Part shown: one piece after another, positions 21,150 through 33,584 of the stretch
How the letters are laid out: every line of letters begins with the position of its first letter
Numbering within the stretch: the stretch's first letter is position 1
NCBI GenBank assembly: GCA_029204225.1
Contig: CM055103.1
Location: 57,730,529 to 57,794,528 of the forward strand
DNA: 64,000 bases
From: Diphasiastrum complanatum
Taxonomy: Eukaryota > Streptophyta > Lycopodiopsida > Lycopodiales > Lycopodiaceae
Direction: 5' to 3'
Notes under the pieces: model-generated
Told to the model about the DNA's origin: nothing
Seen by the model: only the letters and a program-made list of their open reading frames with translations
The model's database searches: none
Made by a program: the position numbers and the translations under genes

Positions 21150-21825
21150 GCCTCCTCTTGATCTTGCCTTTTAGACCACTTACTTTTGCTTTTGCCCTTG
21201 ATGAACATAGCCTTCTCTGTAACTTGAGATGTTGATGAACATCCACCTCTTTTTAAAGCCTATATTCTTCATTGATCAAGATTTTCAAGAGATCCATCAA
21301 AATTGTCAAAGTCCTCTGAATAGCAAGACTTTGTACAATGTTAGCATGAGCATTCAACAATCCATTATGAATAACTTGAACAAGCTCTCCTTCCTTAATG
21401 CTCTCATCAATGCAAGCTAACTCATCATTCAAAGCTTTTACTCTCAAAACAAAAGTATTTGGACTCTCTTCACACTTTTGCAAACTTTGAAAAATTTGTC
21501 TTTTTAGAGTCAACACTCTAGAAGTAGACTTGGACTTATAAAGCATCTTCAAAGTTTTCCAAGTCTCACTTGATGAAGTATACTTACCAACTTCCTTGAG
21601 AAGTTCATTGGTAAAATTCATCTTAATCATATGTAGAGCTCTTTTGGCCCACTTGTCATACCTCACTTGATCTTGTTGTGTTGTTGGCCTCTCTTTCAAA
21701 CCTAGAACAATATCCAAAACATCATTCATCTCAAGAAGTGATTCCATCCTCACATTCCACAATGAATAGTTAATTGAGGTAAGCCTATCACTGCCTTCCA
21801 ACATGTATCCACTTGATGTAGCCAT
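21150..21825 (-). pseudogene. Copia gag (N-terminal and middle part)
   Basis: Starts at ATG 21,825 and is open for about 190 codons. It shows the copia gag signature: an N-terminal 'RLTSINYSLWNVRMESLLE' block, 'KWAKRALHMIKMNFTNELL', 'TSRVLTLKRQIFQSLQK', 'TFVLRVKALNDELACIDES' and 'ELVQVIHNGLL' (the Retrotran_gag/UBN2-type region that forms the particle coat). A stop after 'INEEYRL' is followed by a lysine-rich remnant, then unrelated tandem repeat. No zinc knuckle and no pol remain. Upstream on the same strand come leader, PBS and LTR in correct order. The sister copy is 54,762-55,334 on the plus strand. Confidence 0.85.
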
Positions 21826-22409
21826 GTTGCAATGACCTGATCGTTCTCTTTCAACCTTTTTCAATGCACAAAACACTCTTTTGAAATACAACAAACATTT
21901 TCAAAAAAAAATCACAAAGATATGGAGCCTCTCAATTCTCTTGTACCACTTATACCAAGTTAATCAACACATATAATAGTAAAATCTTGATTAGCCTATG
22001 ATCTATCCTCAATCTAATGACTCTTGCCACTTCCTAAGATAAAAACACACTCAAATGAAGTTCTGTAACCTCGAGATCCAATAAAAAATAGGGTTTTGAC
22101 AAAATCACAAAAAAATGATTATTGCGATTTGAACTACATGCAATTGCCTAAAACTTGATATGCAATCTTGTAGCCACCACTTAGGCTTTTTCAATGCTCT
22201 AAAAATCAGCCAAATTCAGTAAGTATTGTGGGAAATCGGAATTGATCAAGAATATAAACCTATTTTGAGTTTTGACCTACAAAAATTCCAATCTACATAT
22301 GCAAGATACTCAATTTTTTAGTAGAACTCAATCTAGCATGCTCTAGCATTGATATCTTCTCCAAATCATTGATAGATGTGAATGCATTCTTCATAACGTG
22401 AAACACAAG

Positions 22410-22420
22410 CTCTGATACCT
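22410..22420 (-). other. Primer-binding site
   Basis: AGGTATCAGAG on the minus strand, complementary to the 3' end of initiator-Met tRNA, lies immediately inside the LTR at 22,421. Confidence 0.75.
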
Positions 22421-23070
22421 TGTGAAAGATTTTAGATCAATCCATAAAATGATCTTGGGTTAGAAAGACAACAAATCACCAATCTTGCCAATGTAGAAAA
22501 ATCAACATCTACACTATGAATGAGATGCAAACTCTAATAGATCGTGATCAAACATCAATCAAAAAATGAAATTAAGTTGTTGTCCATACAAAAAGAGTAA
22601 GCTACTATATTTGACACATGTGGATCTGAAAAATTATAGCATTTAATGAACATTCTACACACAAAATTGCAAGATATCACAAGTATAGTGCACCAATGGA
22701 TAGTAGAACCCAAGAGAACCATGTGTGAGCATGAATGAGATGAGAGAGAGAGAGAGAGAGAGAGGACTCCTCTTCCCATGAGTTACATCCTTTTATAACA
22801 AGTCCAAACCTAAGTTCAAACTTTGGTTTCCCTCCATAATGAAAAGGCCTACTATTAATGTGACTAGATTCAATGTCTCTACTACTCAATTTGAATCTAC
22901 CAGAAACTCGTGTTCTACACTTTCTCAAACTTCCCAAAAGTGTTTATTTAAATGCTTTTAGACTAATATAACATTTAAAAGTTAAACTCTAAGTCTAATA
23001 TGAAATTGGCCTCAATTGTCATATAAACAAAAGTAGCAAATTTTGACTAAACTACTTGAAATCTCTCACA
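22421..23070 (-). mobile_element. Copia 5' LTR (650 bp)
   Basis: Bounded by TGTG and CACA. It adjoins the PBS and leads into the gag at 21,825. A TTATAAAA box lies near 22,790-22,797 (minus), and a short GA tract (22,742-22,764) lies 27-30 bp downstream of it. It has the same organisation as the LTR at 3,370 and is related to it. The outer flank is another gag, so the element sits inside older copia sequence. Confidence 0.8.
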
Positions 23071-23079
23071 CTTGCCTTT

Positions 23080-23712
23080 TGAGAACATAGCCTCTTCCTC
23101 TCCAACTTGAGAAATGGAAGTAGATCCTCCTCTTGATACAATCCTAAACTCCTCATTCACCAAGATCTCTTGCAAATCCACCATACTTGGCAAAGCCTTT
23201 TGAATAGAAAACTTTGAGCAATATCAGCATGATCATCCAACAAGCCATTAAGAACAACTTGGACAAGTTCTACTTCATACATGTTTTCATCAATACATGC
23301 TAACTCATCATTGAATGCCTTAACCCTCAAAACAAAAGCATGGGTACTTTCTTCCTTCTTTTGCATACATTGAAAGATATGCCTCCTAAGGGGTAGTAAC
23401 CTTGATGTAGACTTGGACTCGTAAAGCTTCTTCAAAGCTTCCCAAGCCTCACTAGATGAAGTACATATAGTTATCAACTTTCTTGAGAAGTTCATTTGTC
23501 ACATTCATCTAGATCATATGAAGTGCTTTCTTTGGCCTCCTATCATACATCAATTGTTCTTCAGGTGCCAAAGCTCTTTTCTCCACACCTACAAAAATAT
23601 CCATCAACTCATTCATCTCAAGGAGAGACTCCATTCTCACCTTCCAAGTAGAATAGTTGCTTGAGGTAAGCCTATCATTGCTTTCCAACATCAAGCCTCC
23701 ATTTGTAGCCAT
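23080..23712 (-). pseudogene. Second copia gag, broken
   Basis: Begins at ATG 23,712 ('MATNGGLMLESNDRLTS', 'YSTWKVRMESLLEMNELM'). A TAG follows 'KKALHMI' (about 23,510) and an indel lies near 23,470-23,495. The frame then resumes with 'AWEALKKLYESKSTSRLL' and 'TFVLRVKAFNDELACIDEN'. It breaks again near 23,200 and is cut off at 23,070 by the LTR. It belongs to the same gag family as 21,150-21,825 but is clearly diverged. Non-functional. Confidence 0.8.
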
Positions 23713-23744
23713 GTTACAATGTCTTGATCTTCTCTTTCAACCTG

Positions 23745-24137
<393 letters not shown>

Positions 24138-24415
24138 CAAGCATATCAAAGTGGACACCACTTCGTGAGAGAGAATGTTCAAGAAAAGGACATCATTTTG
24201 GAGCATGTGGATACCACATCATGTGTTTCTGATCTTCTCACTAAGCCTTTTCTTAAGGCTTCATTTATCAAGCATAGATTAGCCTAGGGAGTAGTTAGCA
24301 AATTTGTCTTGTAAAATGTTGCATAAGTAGTTTTATTTTAAGGAGGAGTGTGAAAGCTGGTATAAATAAACTAGTTAATATTTTCCTTGCTAGATGCCAT
24401 CATGGGGTTGGATTT
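24138..24415 (+). pseudogene. Copia RNase H tail and LTR start
   Basis: The final about 65 codons of copia RNase H ('HFVRE', 'EHVDTTSCVSDLLTKPFLKA', 'FIKHRLA') with a stop in place. Then comes a polypurine tract (AAGGAGGAG) and an LTR beginning TGTGAAAGCTGGTAT at 24,349. The LTR is cut off at about 24,415 by the chimeric segment. It lies tail-to-tail with the neighbouring minus-strand LTR. Confidence 0.75.
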
Positions 24416-24420
24416 ATTGG

Positions 24421-24682
24421 ATTTTTTGGGTAGCTCACGCTTCTCAGAAACCCAATTTGTTTCAGTATATATAGACGAAGCCTCCTCTTGATCTTTCCCT
24501 TTAGACCACTTACTTTTGCTTTTGCCCTTGATGAACATAGCCTTCTTTGTAACTTGAGATGTTGATGAATATCCACCTCTTTTTAAAGCCTATATTCTTC
24601 ATTGATCAAGATTTTCAAGAGATCCATCAAAATTGTCAAAGTTCTTTGAATAGCAAGACTTTGTACAATGTTAGCATGAGCA
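24421..24682 (+). repeat. Direct copy of 21,091-21,350, chimeric junction at 24,678-24,682
   Basis: Carries minus-strand gag C-terminal sequence as at 21,150-21,350. At the 5-bp shared word GAGCA (24,678-24,682) it switches to sequence matching 62,025 onward. Confidence 0.85.
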
Positions 24683-26225
24683 ATAGCTAGCCTTTACAGC
24701 CCTAGAATATATAACATTAACTACACCCCTAGTACACCCATCACATAGACTTCACCTAGGGGAGAACTTACCTACTTACCCAAACATACATTGTGAACCT
24801 ACTTTTCACTACAACTATTCCTTTCTACAGTCCAACTCTCAACGACATTTTCCTACAACCACACATGTGTGCACACCTTTGACTCTCTATCTCTCTAGTC
24901 TCTCTCTAGACGTTCTTTCACTCTTGCTCATTCTCTCTATCCCCCTTTGACTATATTCGCTACGTTACAAATAGTATCTCTAATTCTATTATTACTCTCA
25001 CTCTTTCTTGGTTAAATGTTTACTGTCATAATGTAATTATGTCTTTTGAACTTTAGTTCAGTAATACTATAAATGATTAGCATTGCAATCTAGATATAAT
25101 ATGTACATCTATTAATTTTGAATATATGTGAGATACTATGAAAACATTCTTTTTATAGATAGAAATGTAGTTTTAAACAATACTGTATTGTTTTCTCTAT
25201 GAAAACACGGTAAGACATAGAAATTAGGTCTTCTCAAATATGAAAATCACGTCCAACAAAAACAACCAAAACGTATCCAGGAGGCCAAATTTTTATTTTG
25301 TTCGGCCCGAAATCATGATTTCACTTCAGCAGAAGGCTAACTTAGAGCGTTTGGGAGCCAAAAAGAAACACGCATCCCGGAGGCCAGATTTTCATTTTTT
25401 TTGGCCAAAATCACGATTTTTGGTTGTTTCGCTTCATCTGAAGGCCAAAAAAGACATTTCGGAGACCAATATTTTTTTTTTTAGGGTTCCACGCTACTTT
25501 ACCAGGTCAAAGGGCCCAAAACTGTGCCACAACATGGAACCCTAGAAAAAGAAAATTTTGAAACGTCTTTTTTGGCCTTCAGATGAAGCAAAACGGCCAA
25601 GAATTGCGATTTTGGACACAAAAAATCAAAATTTAGCCTTCGGGATGCATGTTTTTTTGGGCTCCCAAAGGCTCTCAGTTGGCCATATGTAGAAGTGAAA
25701 CGGCTAAAAATCACGATTTTGGACAAAAAAAAATGAAAATTTTGGCCTCCAAGATACATTTTTTTTTCTCTGAAATCACGGTAAGGCATAGAAATTAAGT
25801 CTTCTCAAAGAGGAAATTCATGCCCAAAAAAAACAACCAAAACTATCCAGGAGGCCAAATTGTCATTTTGTTCGGCCCGAAATCGTGATTTTTAACCGTT
25901 GCACTCATCAGAAGGCCAACTAAGAGCGTTTGGGAGCCAAAAAAAATGCATCCCCGAGGCTAAATTTTCATTTTTTTTGCTGTCAAAGGGCCTAAAATCG
26001 CATCGTAGCATGGAACCTTAAATATATATATATATATCTCCGAAACACCTTTTTGGGCCTTTAGATGAAACGAAACAGCCAAAAATCATGATTTTGGATG
26101 AAAAAAAAAAAAATTTAGGCTCCGGGATGTGTTTTTTTGGCTCCCAAATGCTCTCAATTGGCCTTCTGATGAAGTGAAACGAAACGGCTAAAAGTCACGA
26201 TTTCGGGTGAAAACAGTCTTCTCCA
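24683..26225. mobile_element. CATTAGGG-family element body with two foldback hairpins (middle copy)
   Basis: A copy of 62,030-63,585 that lacks the CATTAGGG terminus. It contains two successive long inverted repeats: about 25,205-25,515 against 25,530-25,805 (axis near the GGGCCC at 25,512), and about 25,805-25,985 against 26,035-26,225. Arms share motifs such as GGAGGCCAAATTTTCAT and GGCCTTCAGATGAAG. Mirror-image reading frames on both strands come from this symmetry, not from genes. No transposase. Confidence 0.7.
26022..26037 (+). repeat. (AT)n, 16 bp
   Basis: At the axis of the second foldback. Expanded to 48 bp in the right copy (63,349-63,396). Confidence 0.9.
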
Positions 26226-28160
26226 TCTTTGTTCTTTCTTGCCATGTATCCACCATGAAACTCCATGGAGGATCCTCCATCTCCATCCATCATCACTTGA
26301 TGACTTGATCATGATTGAGTGATATAATGAACCTCCAATACATTCTTTCTATCAGCAAAACCAGCCAAGAATGCTAGTACACTCCAACATCAAAATGATG
26401 CTCACCAATGTAGCTAGTTTTACCACACATCCACATGAACTTGCTCAAACATGAGATACAACAAGTAAAATAAACTTGAACAACACTTCCTTGCTGATCC
26501 TTTGACCTTACTTGAGTTTTCAATAACTTGCAAAAATAGATCCAAAACATCTCTGCCACCTTTCCCTTTGTGTTGTTGAAGCCCTTTGAGATCAACCTCT
26601 TCATCTTCCACATGACCATCAAATCCGTTGACTAATATCTCTTTTTCAGATTCATTAGTTTTTATAAAATCATGAAAGCATCCATCTACTTGCATAGAAC
26701 CATTTACACAAGAAGATCCACCAAAAGATGTGGAAAATGCAAAATGAGTCACTTCCACTTGCTTACCTTTCTCATCATATGTGAGCCTTGAAGGCATTTG
26801 TCCTTGCCTTGATGTTATCCCTGGCTTTTGACTTGATGAAGGTCCGTCATCATCACCATCTAAAATAGGATCCATCACATCAACATCAAGAATGTTAGAT
26901 CCATCCATAGCATCATCACTTGAAGACACCTTTGGAATATTCCCCTCATCAAAAATGACATCTCTACCAATAATCACCTTATTAGTAGAAGAAATGTAAA
27001 CCTTGTAGGCTTTACTCACCTCACTATATCCAACAAATATACCTTTCCTTGAAGATGAATCCTCCTTTGTCCTATCATCAAGAGTTATATTGACATAGCA
27101 AGTACATCCAAAAGTTTTAAGAAAGTTGACACTTGGCGTCCTCTTGAATAGCATCTCAAAAGGTGTTCTTCCATCCAACATAGCACTAGGCCACCTATTG
27201 CATAAAAAGTTAGCACACAACAAAGCTTGATTCCAAAATGGTTTAGGAAGATTAGCACATAACCTCATAGCTTTGGCACTCTCATATAAAGTTATATTCT
27301 TCCTCTCGACCAATCCATTTTGTTGTGGGGTCCTTGGTGTTGTATACTCCTTGATCCCATGCTCATCATAAAAGGCCTTGAACTTGGTATATATGTACTG
27401 TCCACCATTTTCATTCCTCAAGCACTTGATCTTCAATTAAAGTTAGATACATCTTAGCTCCACTATTGCTAATTGTAGTAATTCCATGAATATCGGAATG
27501 TACAATTTGAAAAGGCTTTGTAGATCTGGATGTAGATCTAGTATAAGATAGTCTAAGTGACTTTGATTAAGCACAAGACTCACAAACATGATTGATGCTA
27601 GGTAAGGATCTTGGAAGACCAATCAAAACTTGATTCTTAGTGTGCCATTATCTCCAATGACTTGAAGTTGAGGTGCCCCATCCTTTTATTACAAACCTCT
27701 TGAATAGGTATTTTTTGACTTGCCACATCAATAACACAGACATCTAGTTTGAAAAACTTCCCTTGTCTTTTACCTTTTGCAATCAAGATATGCTTCCTTT
27801 TGATCATGCAAGCACCTCCATCAAACTCAACTTTGAAACCCCTACTTAGCAATTGACTCACACTCAGTAGATTCTTGGTAGTGGAAGGTATGAACAAAAC
27901 ATCCTTGAAATGAAGATTCCTATTTGCAGAGAGAGAAATAGGAACTGTGCCAATCCCTTTGATTGCACACTCACCATCATTGGCCGTGTAGATCATGTTC
28001 TTGTCATCTCCACATGCCAACAAAGATCATGTGTGAGCTTGCACCACTATCAATCCACCATGGATCTAGATCTCCATCATTAGCAAGCATATAGGAAGAC
28101 ATCACAAAAGCATCATCATTTGAGTTTTGAACATCCAAGCCATCTTCATCACGAGTATGT
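26226..28160 (-). pseudogene. Copia gag-protease-integrase pseudogene, inverted copy
   Basis: Minus-strand version of 5,990-7,600. Protease 'WWIDSGASSHM' is cut by a deletion of about 23 bp at 28,023-28,030. Pre-integrase text runs to a stop near 27,637. From 27,436 an open frame of 338 codons spans the integrase core C-terminal half ('RNENGGQY', 'QQNGLVERKN'), the 'GIFVGYSEVSKAYKVYI' block and the acidic linker before RT. It then drifts into non-homologous sequence (about 26,570 and below). The first integrase Asp region is deleted as in the left arm, so that lesion predates the duplication. RT and RNase H are absent. Confidence 0.85.
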
Positions 28161-28161
28161 C

Positions 28162-28478
28162 AAGTATTCCCAAAACTTTCCTCCTACTTTTGTTTCAAGG
28201 AGGCAAGTTTCCTACTCATATTTTTAGCTGGTTTTTCGACTTTTTGCTTCATGCTTGTTTCAAACTCAATCGGTAAATTTTAAAACCAGTTGGTTGGTTG
28301 TAGGATTTTGTCGGTTCTCTGTGAGCACTGGTCCAAGGAAAATAAAATTTCATTCTTTACATGAAATCGCTAATTTACGGCCACTTGACCTCCTTCAAAG
28401 GTCATTTGAAAGTGATTCTTTTTTCTTTCTGAAATCATGGTAATGCATAGAAATTAGGCCTTCTCAAATATGAAAGTT
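28162..28478. mobile_element. Short non-coding element with the conserved box, inverted copy
   Basis: Counterpart of 4,160-4,484. The box GCATAGAAATTAGGCCTTCT occurs at its right end near 28,445-28,465. Confidence 0.45.
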
Positions 28479-28626
28479 ACACCTAAGAGGTGGAGCTTCA
28501 ACATGTGTCCTCAAGGGAATGTGTAGCTGATATCTTCACCAAAGCATTGGGAAATGATTTGTTCATGAAGCATAGGACTTCACTTGCAGTGTTCTCAAAG
28601 TCTATGCTAAAACTAGTTGAAGAGAG
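28479..28626 (+). pseudogene. Copia RNase H C-terminal fragment
   Basis: About 48 codons ending in the copia terminus ('ECVADIFTKALGNDLFMKHR'), followed by GAAGAGAG and the LTR at 28,627. Counterpart of 4,016-4,158, with the same truncation point. Confidence 0.75.
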
Positions 28627-29274
28627 TGTGAAAAATTTCATCTAGTTATGCTATTTTGGTCATATTTGTATACTTGACAAAGGAGGCCAATTTTCATATT
28701 GGACTTAGAGTTTTACTTTTCAAAGTTATATTAGTTTGAAAGCATTTTAATAAACACTTTTTGAGAGTGTGAAAAATTCTAGTACACTAGTTTTAGAAGA
28801 TTCAAGTTTGAGTAGTAGAGACATTGAATCTAGTCACAAAAATAGTAGGGTTTTTCATTATGAAGGGAAACCAAACTTTCAAATTATGTTTGGACTTGTA
28901 TAAAAGGATGTAACTCATGGGAAGAGACACATTATCTCTCTCTTATCTCATTTCATGCTTATACACGAGTTCTCTTGGGTTCATCTATCCATTGATGCAC
29001 TATATTTGTGATATCTTGCAATCTTGTGTGTAGAATGTTTATTTTATGCTATTTTTGGATCCACATGAGTGAAATATAGTAGCTTACTATTTTTTTATGG
29101 AAAGAAACTTCATCATATGATATGTTTGATGTTTGATCAGGTTCTTATTGAGTTTTCATCTCTTTCTTAGAGTAGATGTTGATTTTTCTACATTGGCAGG
29201 ATTGATGGAGTTGATCTATTTCTAACCAGATCAAGTCATGGATTTGAATCTTGATTGGTCTCAAATTCTTCACA
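28627..29274 (+). mobile_element. Complete copia LTR (648 bp)
   Basis: TGTGAAAAATTTC...TTCTTCACA. A TATAAAA box lies near 28,900, with a short CT run about 35 bp downstream. Counterpart of 3,370-4,015. Confidence 0.8.
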
Positions 29275-29399
29275 AAGGAGAGAAGCAAGCAAGTGGTCAG
29301 CACTCGCATTTATTGTTTGGTTGCTGTTATTTTTGATAGAGTTCAAAGTTGGAAGCATGGAGGAATCATTGCATTTACATTCTATTATGTTCTTCATGT

Positions 29400-30085
<686 letters not shown>

Positions 30086-30625
30086 TTGAATCTGACTACT
30101 CTAGATTCACTTGAATTTACATCTTATCTTTAAAAGCTATGATGTTTAACACTTTATTGAAGTTCTGTTAGAATAATCCGAGTTTCTCTTATAGTTTCAT
30201 CCAGTTGGTACCTGCCACCATCCCACCACAGAAAACCACACAAGTTAGCACAATGAGGAAGACAGGTGTCAACGCTGAATGTCAGTTGTTATCCATGTAG
30301 AAAATAAGTTTAGCAGCTTAATAGCTTAAAATACTTGATCATAAATTGTAGTCCAATCTTTCCTATGTAATACATAATTACTTGCGATAGGCTCTCTCAT
30401 ATTATTACCGTATCAGGGCATTCCGCCATTCTGATCAGTTTTATGGTACTAGTTCATATCAATTTAGAAAGCAAAATCATATGTATTTGAAAAACAACTG
30501 CATTCTATAAGTTGTGATTTGCAAACGAGAGATAGCATGGAACGACACTCAGACATGGGAAAAATCCATGCCATACCAATATCTGAATCCATAATAGGCA
30601 CAGAACCATTTTCGAAACTCTTGAG

Positions 30626-31487
30626 TGTTGAAAATTGTCACTTCTCACTTGACATTGGTTCATGTAAATATTGATCAAACATTAGAATATGTTGATGATA
30701 TGATTTCACACGTGTGGAGCATGTTCCCATGTGTGAAAGGATGTACTTTTCATGTTTGTATATATCCAAATTGATTTTGTATCATTCTAGTTAGTGTGAA
30801 CATGAAATGACTAGTTTTTAGTCAAGTTGACTAGTCACCTACAAATTAGCTTTTCCTTGCATGTGCATGAGTAAATGCTCCCACATGGCAAGTGGATGTT
30901 CACATGTGTGTATAGAGTACTAGAAGATAAGAGTTGACCATTTTCCTTAGATCCTATTTTGTAGGGAATATTCCTATATTCTAGGAGACTAGCTTTTTGG
31001 ATTTTAGTCATATTCTAGAAGGTCAACTATTGGATAAGGATCAAGGATGGATCAAATGGATAGATATGAGTGATGTGGCACTCTTCACACGTGTGAAGGC
31101 CTGCTGGACTGTACCAGACTCATGGATGTACTTGATCCATAAAAGGATCATCATTTTGCTAAGAAAATTGATGAGACTTTTGCACTCTACACTTTTGTGA
31201 GATTTCTAGTCATTTGTCTTGTGATTTTTATGCATGATTGCTATCTAGTATCATTGTACTTGTTGTTTCAGGTGCAGGCCGTACAGTGGACAGTACTCCA
31301 CACGTGTGAAGCCGCTCTCACTAAAAAATGATGTGTTGATCCATTGCTCTTGCTTAAATCCAAGTGTAGTGAATCTAGATCAAGATCTAATGTGTAGAAC
31401 TTGATAGATTCATTGATTAAGCAACCAATAACTCTCTATGATTGTAAAGTACAATCATTATTGTCCTAAAAACTGTAAAATTTATCA
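30626..31487 (+). mobile_element. Solo LTR (862 bp) with 5-bp TSD
   Basis: TGTTGAAAATTG...AAATTTATCA flanked by TTGAG on both sides (30,621-30,625 and 31,488-31,492). The left arm has the uninterrupted site, with one TTGAG (complement at about 1,992-1,996). Inside are CACACGTGTG palindromes, including the 16-bp CTTCACACGTGTGAAG at 31,083-31,098. It was left by LTR-LTR recombination after the duplication of block A. Confidence 0.92.
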
Positions 31488-33287
31488 TTGAGCATATTCG
31501 TGCTTTCCAAGAGTACGCCAGTTGTCGCCCAGTTCATAAGATTTTCAAATTATGAGTTTGTTTGTTATATTATTACCAGTACGCGTCTTAGCCAAGTATT
31601 TTATCCTACCATTTGTAATAGGATTAGGGTAGATCCGTATCGTACCAATCCCTACAAATGTGATGATCCCTTGTACAAATCCATGTACCTTAAGGGCGCG
31701 TAGGTTATCAATACTTGTATTATTGTTCTTACAATTCTCTTATTGCAAAAAAAAATCCAATCATAATCTGTGTAGTCTGAGCTTATATATGTGGGTTTAT
31801 CATTGCTAACCGAGAGGTAAAACACGAGAGTTTAAGCTATAAGTTTAGCAATTACCATCTATCATAACCAATCCTACACGTGAATGTTTCCAATTTGTAC
31901 TCCATTACCTTATTCGTAAACCAACACACGAGGCAAAGTTTCGCAATACTTAGATGTCGCGTGAGAGTCCTGTGAGGAAGCCATATTTGTTTACGAACAA
32001 TATTTTATTCCACGACTGATAATAGAAGTTTTTTGAGTCTAGTTTTAGCCACAACAATAATAGCATGAAAAAGCATTGCTAAACATACTATATTTTCATT
32101 GCTAAACATGCTAAAAATTCTCTGCTTTTAGTAAAAAGGGAATGACTGAAACGTATATATAAAGTTCAGAAAGATGTTCTTCGGAATGCATACCTATATA
32201 AGAGTGTAATCTGAGTCCAATAATGGAGTCGAGATGCAACCTCGTAGTAGGAAGATCTATTTACAATAAGAGTCATATTGCATTTGCTCACCATTTGCAT
32301 ATCATTTATCATAATTCATACCTCTCGTGGTGACCATCATACCATACAACAAAAAGTATCATGCTGGCAGCTAGCTATGCATCCACATTATCTTTGAAGA
32401 GGCATACAATACTTCCAACAAAAGTGTGGTCATCGCTGCCCTCTTAGCGCTAAAATGGCCGCACATTCATGTGAACAGAGGTTCAATCAAACATATAATG
32501 TGATGGTGAGGTTATCGCTGTCACAACGAGTTAGATCATGCTTAATCAAACATATCAATCAACTCACATATGTAGAGGGTTGCATAAAGCAACATTATGC
32601 TGTCAGCACATTTCCAGCGTGTAGTTTCATCATATACTTGCCATATAAAGTACACTAAACAAGCCACATAATGTGTATGGGCTTGCATGCAGCTGTAGCG
32701 CGCTGCCAACGTGCTATGAGCATGTGGTTTCAATGTGCATTGCCATATATCTTATGTGAAACAATGGAAACCTCCACAGAACATTGTTATGAGGGCATAC
32801 CATCACGATTTTCAGCATAGTTCTACCTCTTATCAAAATGGCAAACATGCATAATATGTATGGTTTTCTTAGAGGGTGCTGGATCACGATCCAGCGCCCT
32901 CCTTCTGCCATAGTTTATTCACTCAGCAAAGCAAGTAAAAGCAATTCTTGTATATGCTATCAAAATAGAGAAGCATTAGATACAAAGGCATACCAGTCCC
33001 TGTGCTTGTGACGATCCGAGAGCTGTAGATGGGCACCACGAGGAGTGAGCCAACATACGGAAGAAGGAGAAGAGGAGGAGAAGTAAAGAGAAGCAAAGTA
33101 AGGGTTTTGGTAGTGATATATCTCTTATATAGACTTTTGATGGAGTGAAAATTGGAGGGAAAGTATACATTTGAATTCTAAACTTTGTCAAAAAAAACCA
33201 TATACATTGTATGGTACCTAATAAATCCATTTATCATGGTCATAAACACACTGACATGGTAAAGTTATATAGCTTAGAGCATCGTGC

Positions 33288-33446
<159 letters not shown>

Positions 33447-33584
33447 ACAAGATTTCACATAGTTCCTCTTGACAAGTCAAGACCAAACCCTTTGAACCCT
33501 TCAATTTATAGCATAACATGTAAAAATACAGTTGTATAAAGTTTAACAGTACAGAGTACCATAAAGCAAAGCAAGTTTTAAGAC

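Noticed and set aside
25240-25789. Similar open frames on opposite strands, looking like a gene pair
   Set aside because: They mirror each other because the DNA is an inverted repeat. No domain, start context or codon bias was seen.
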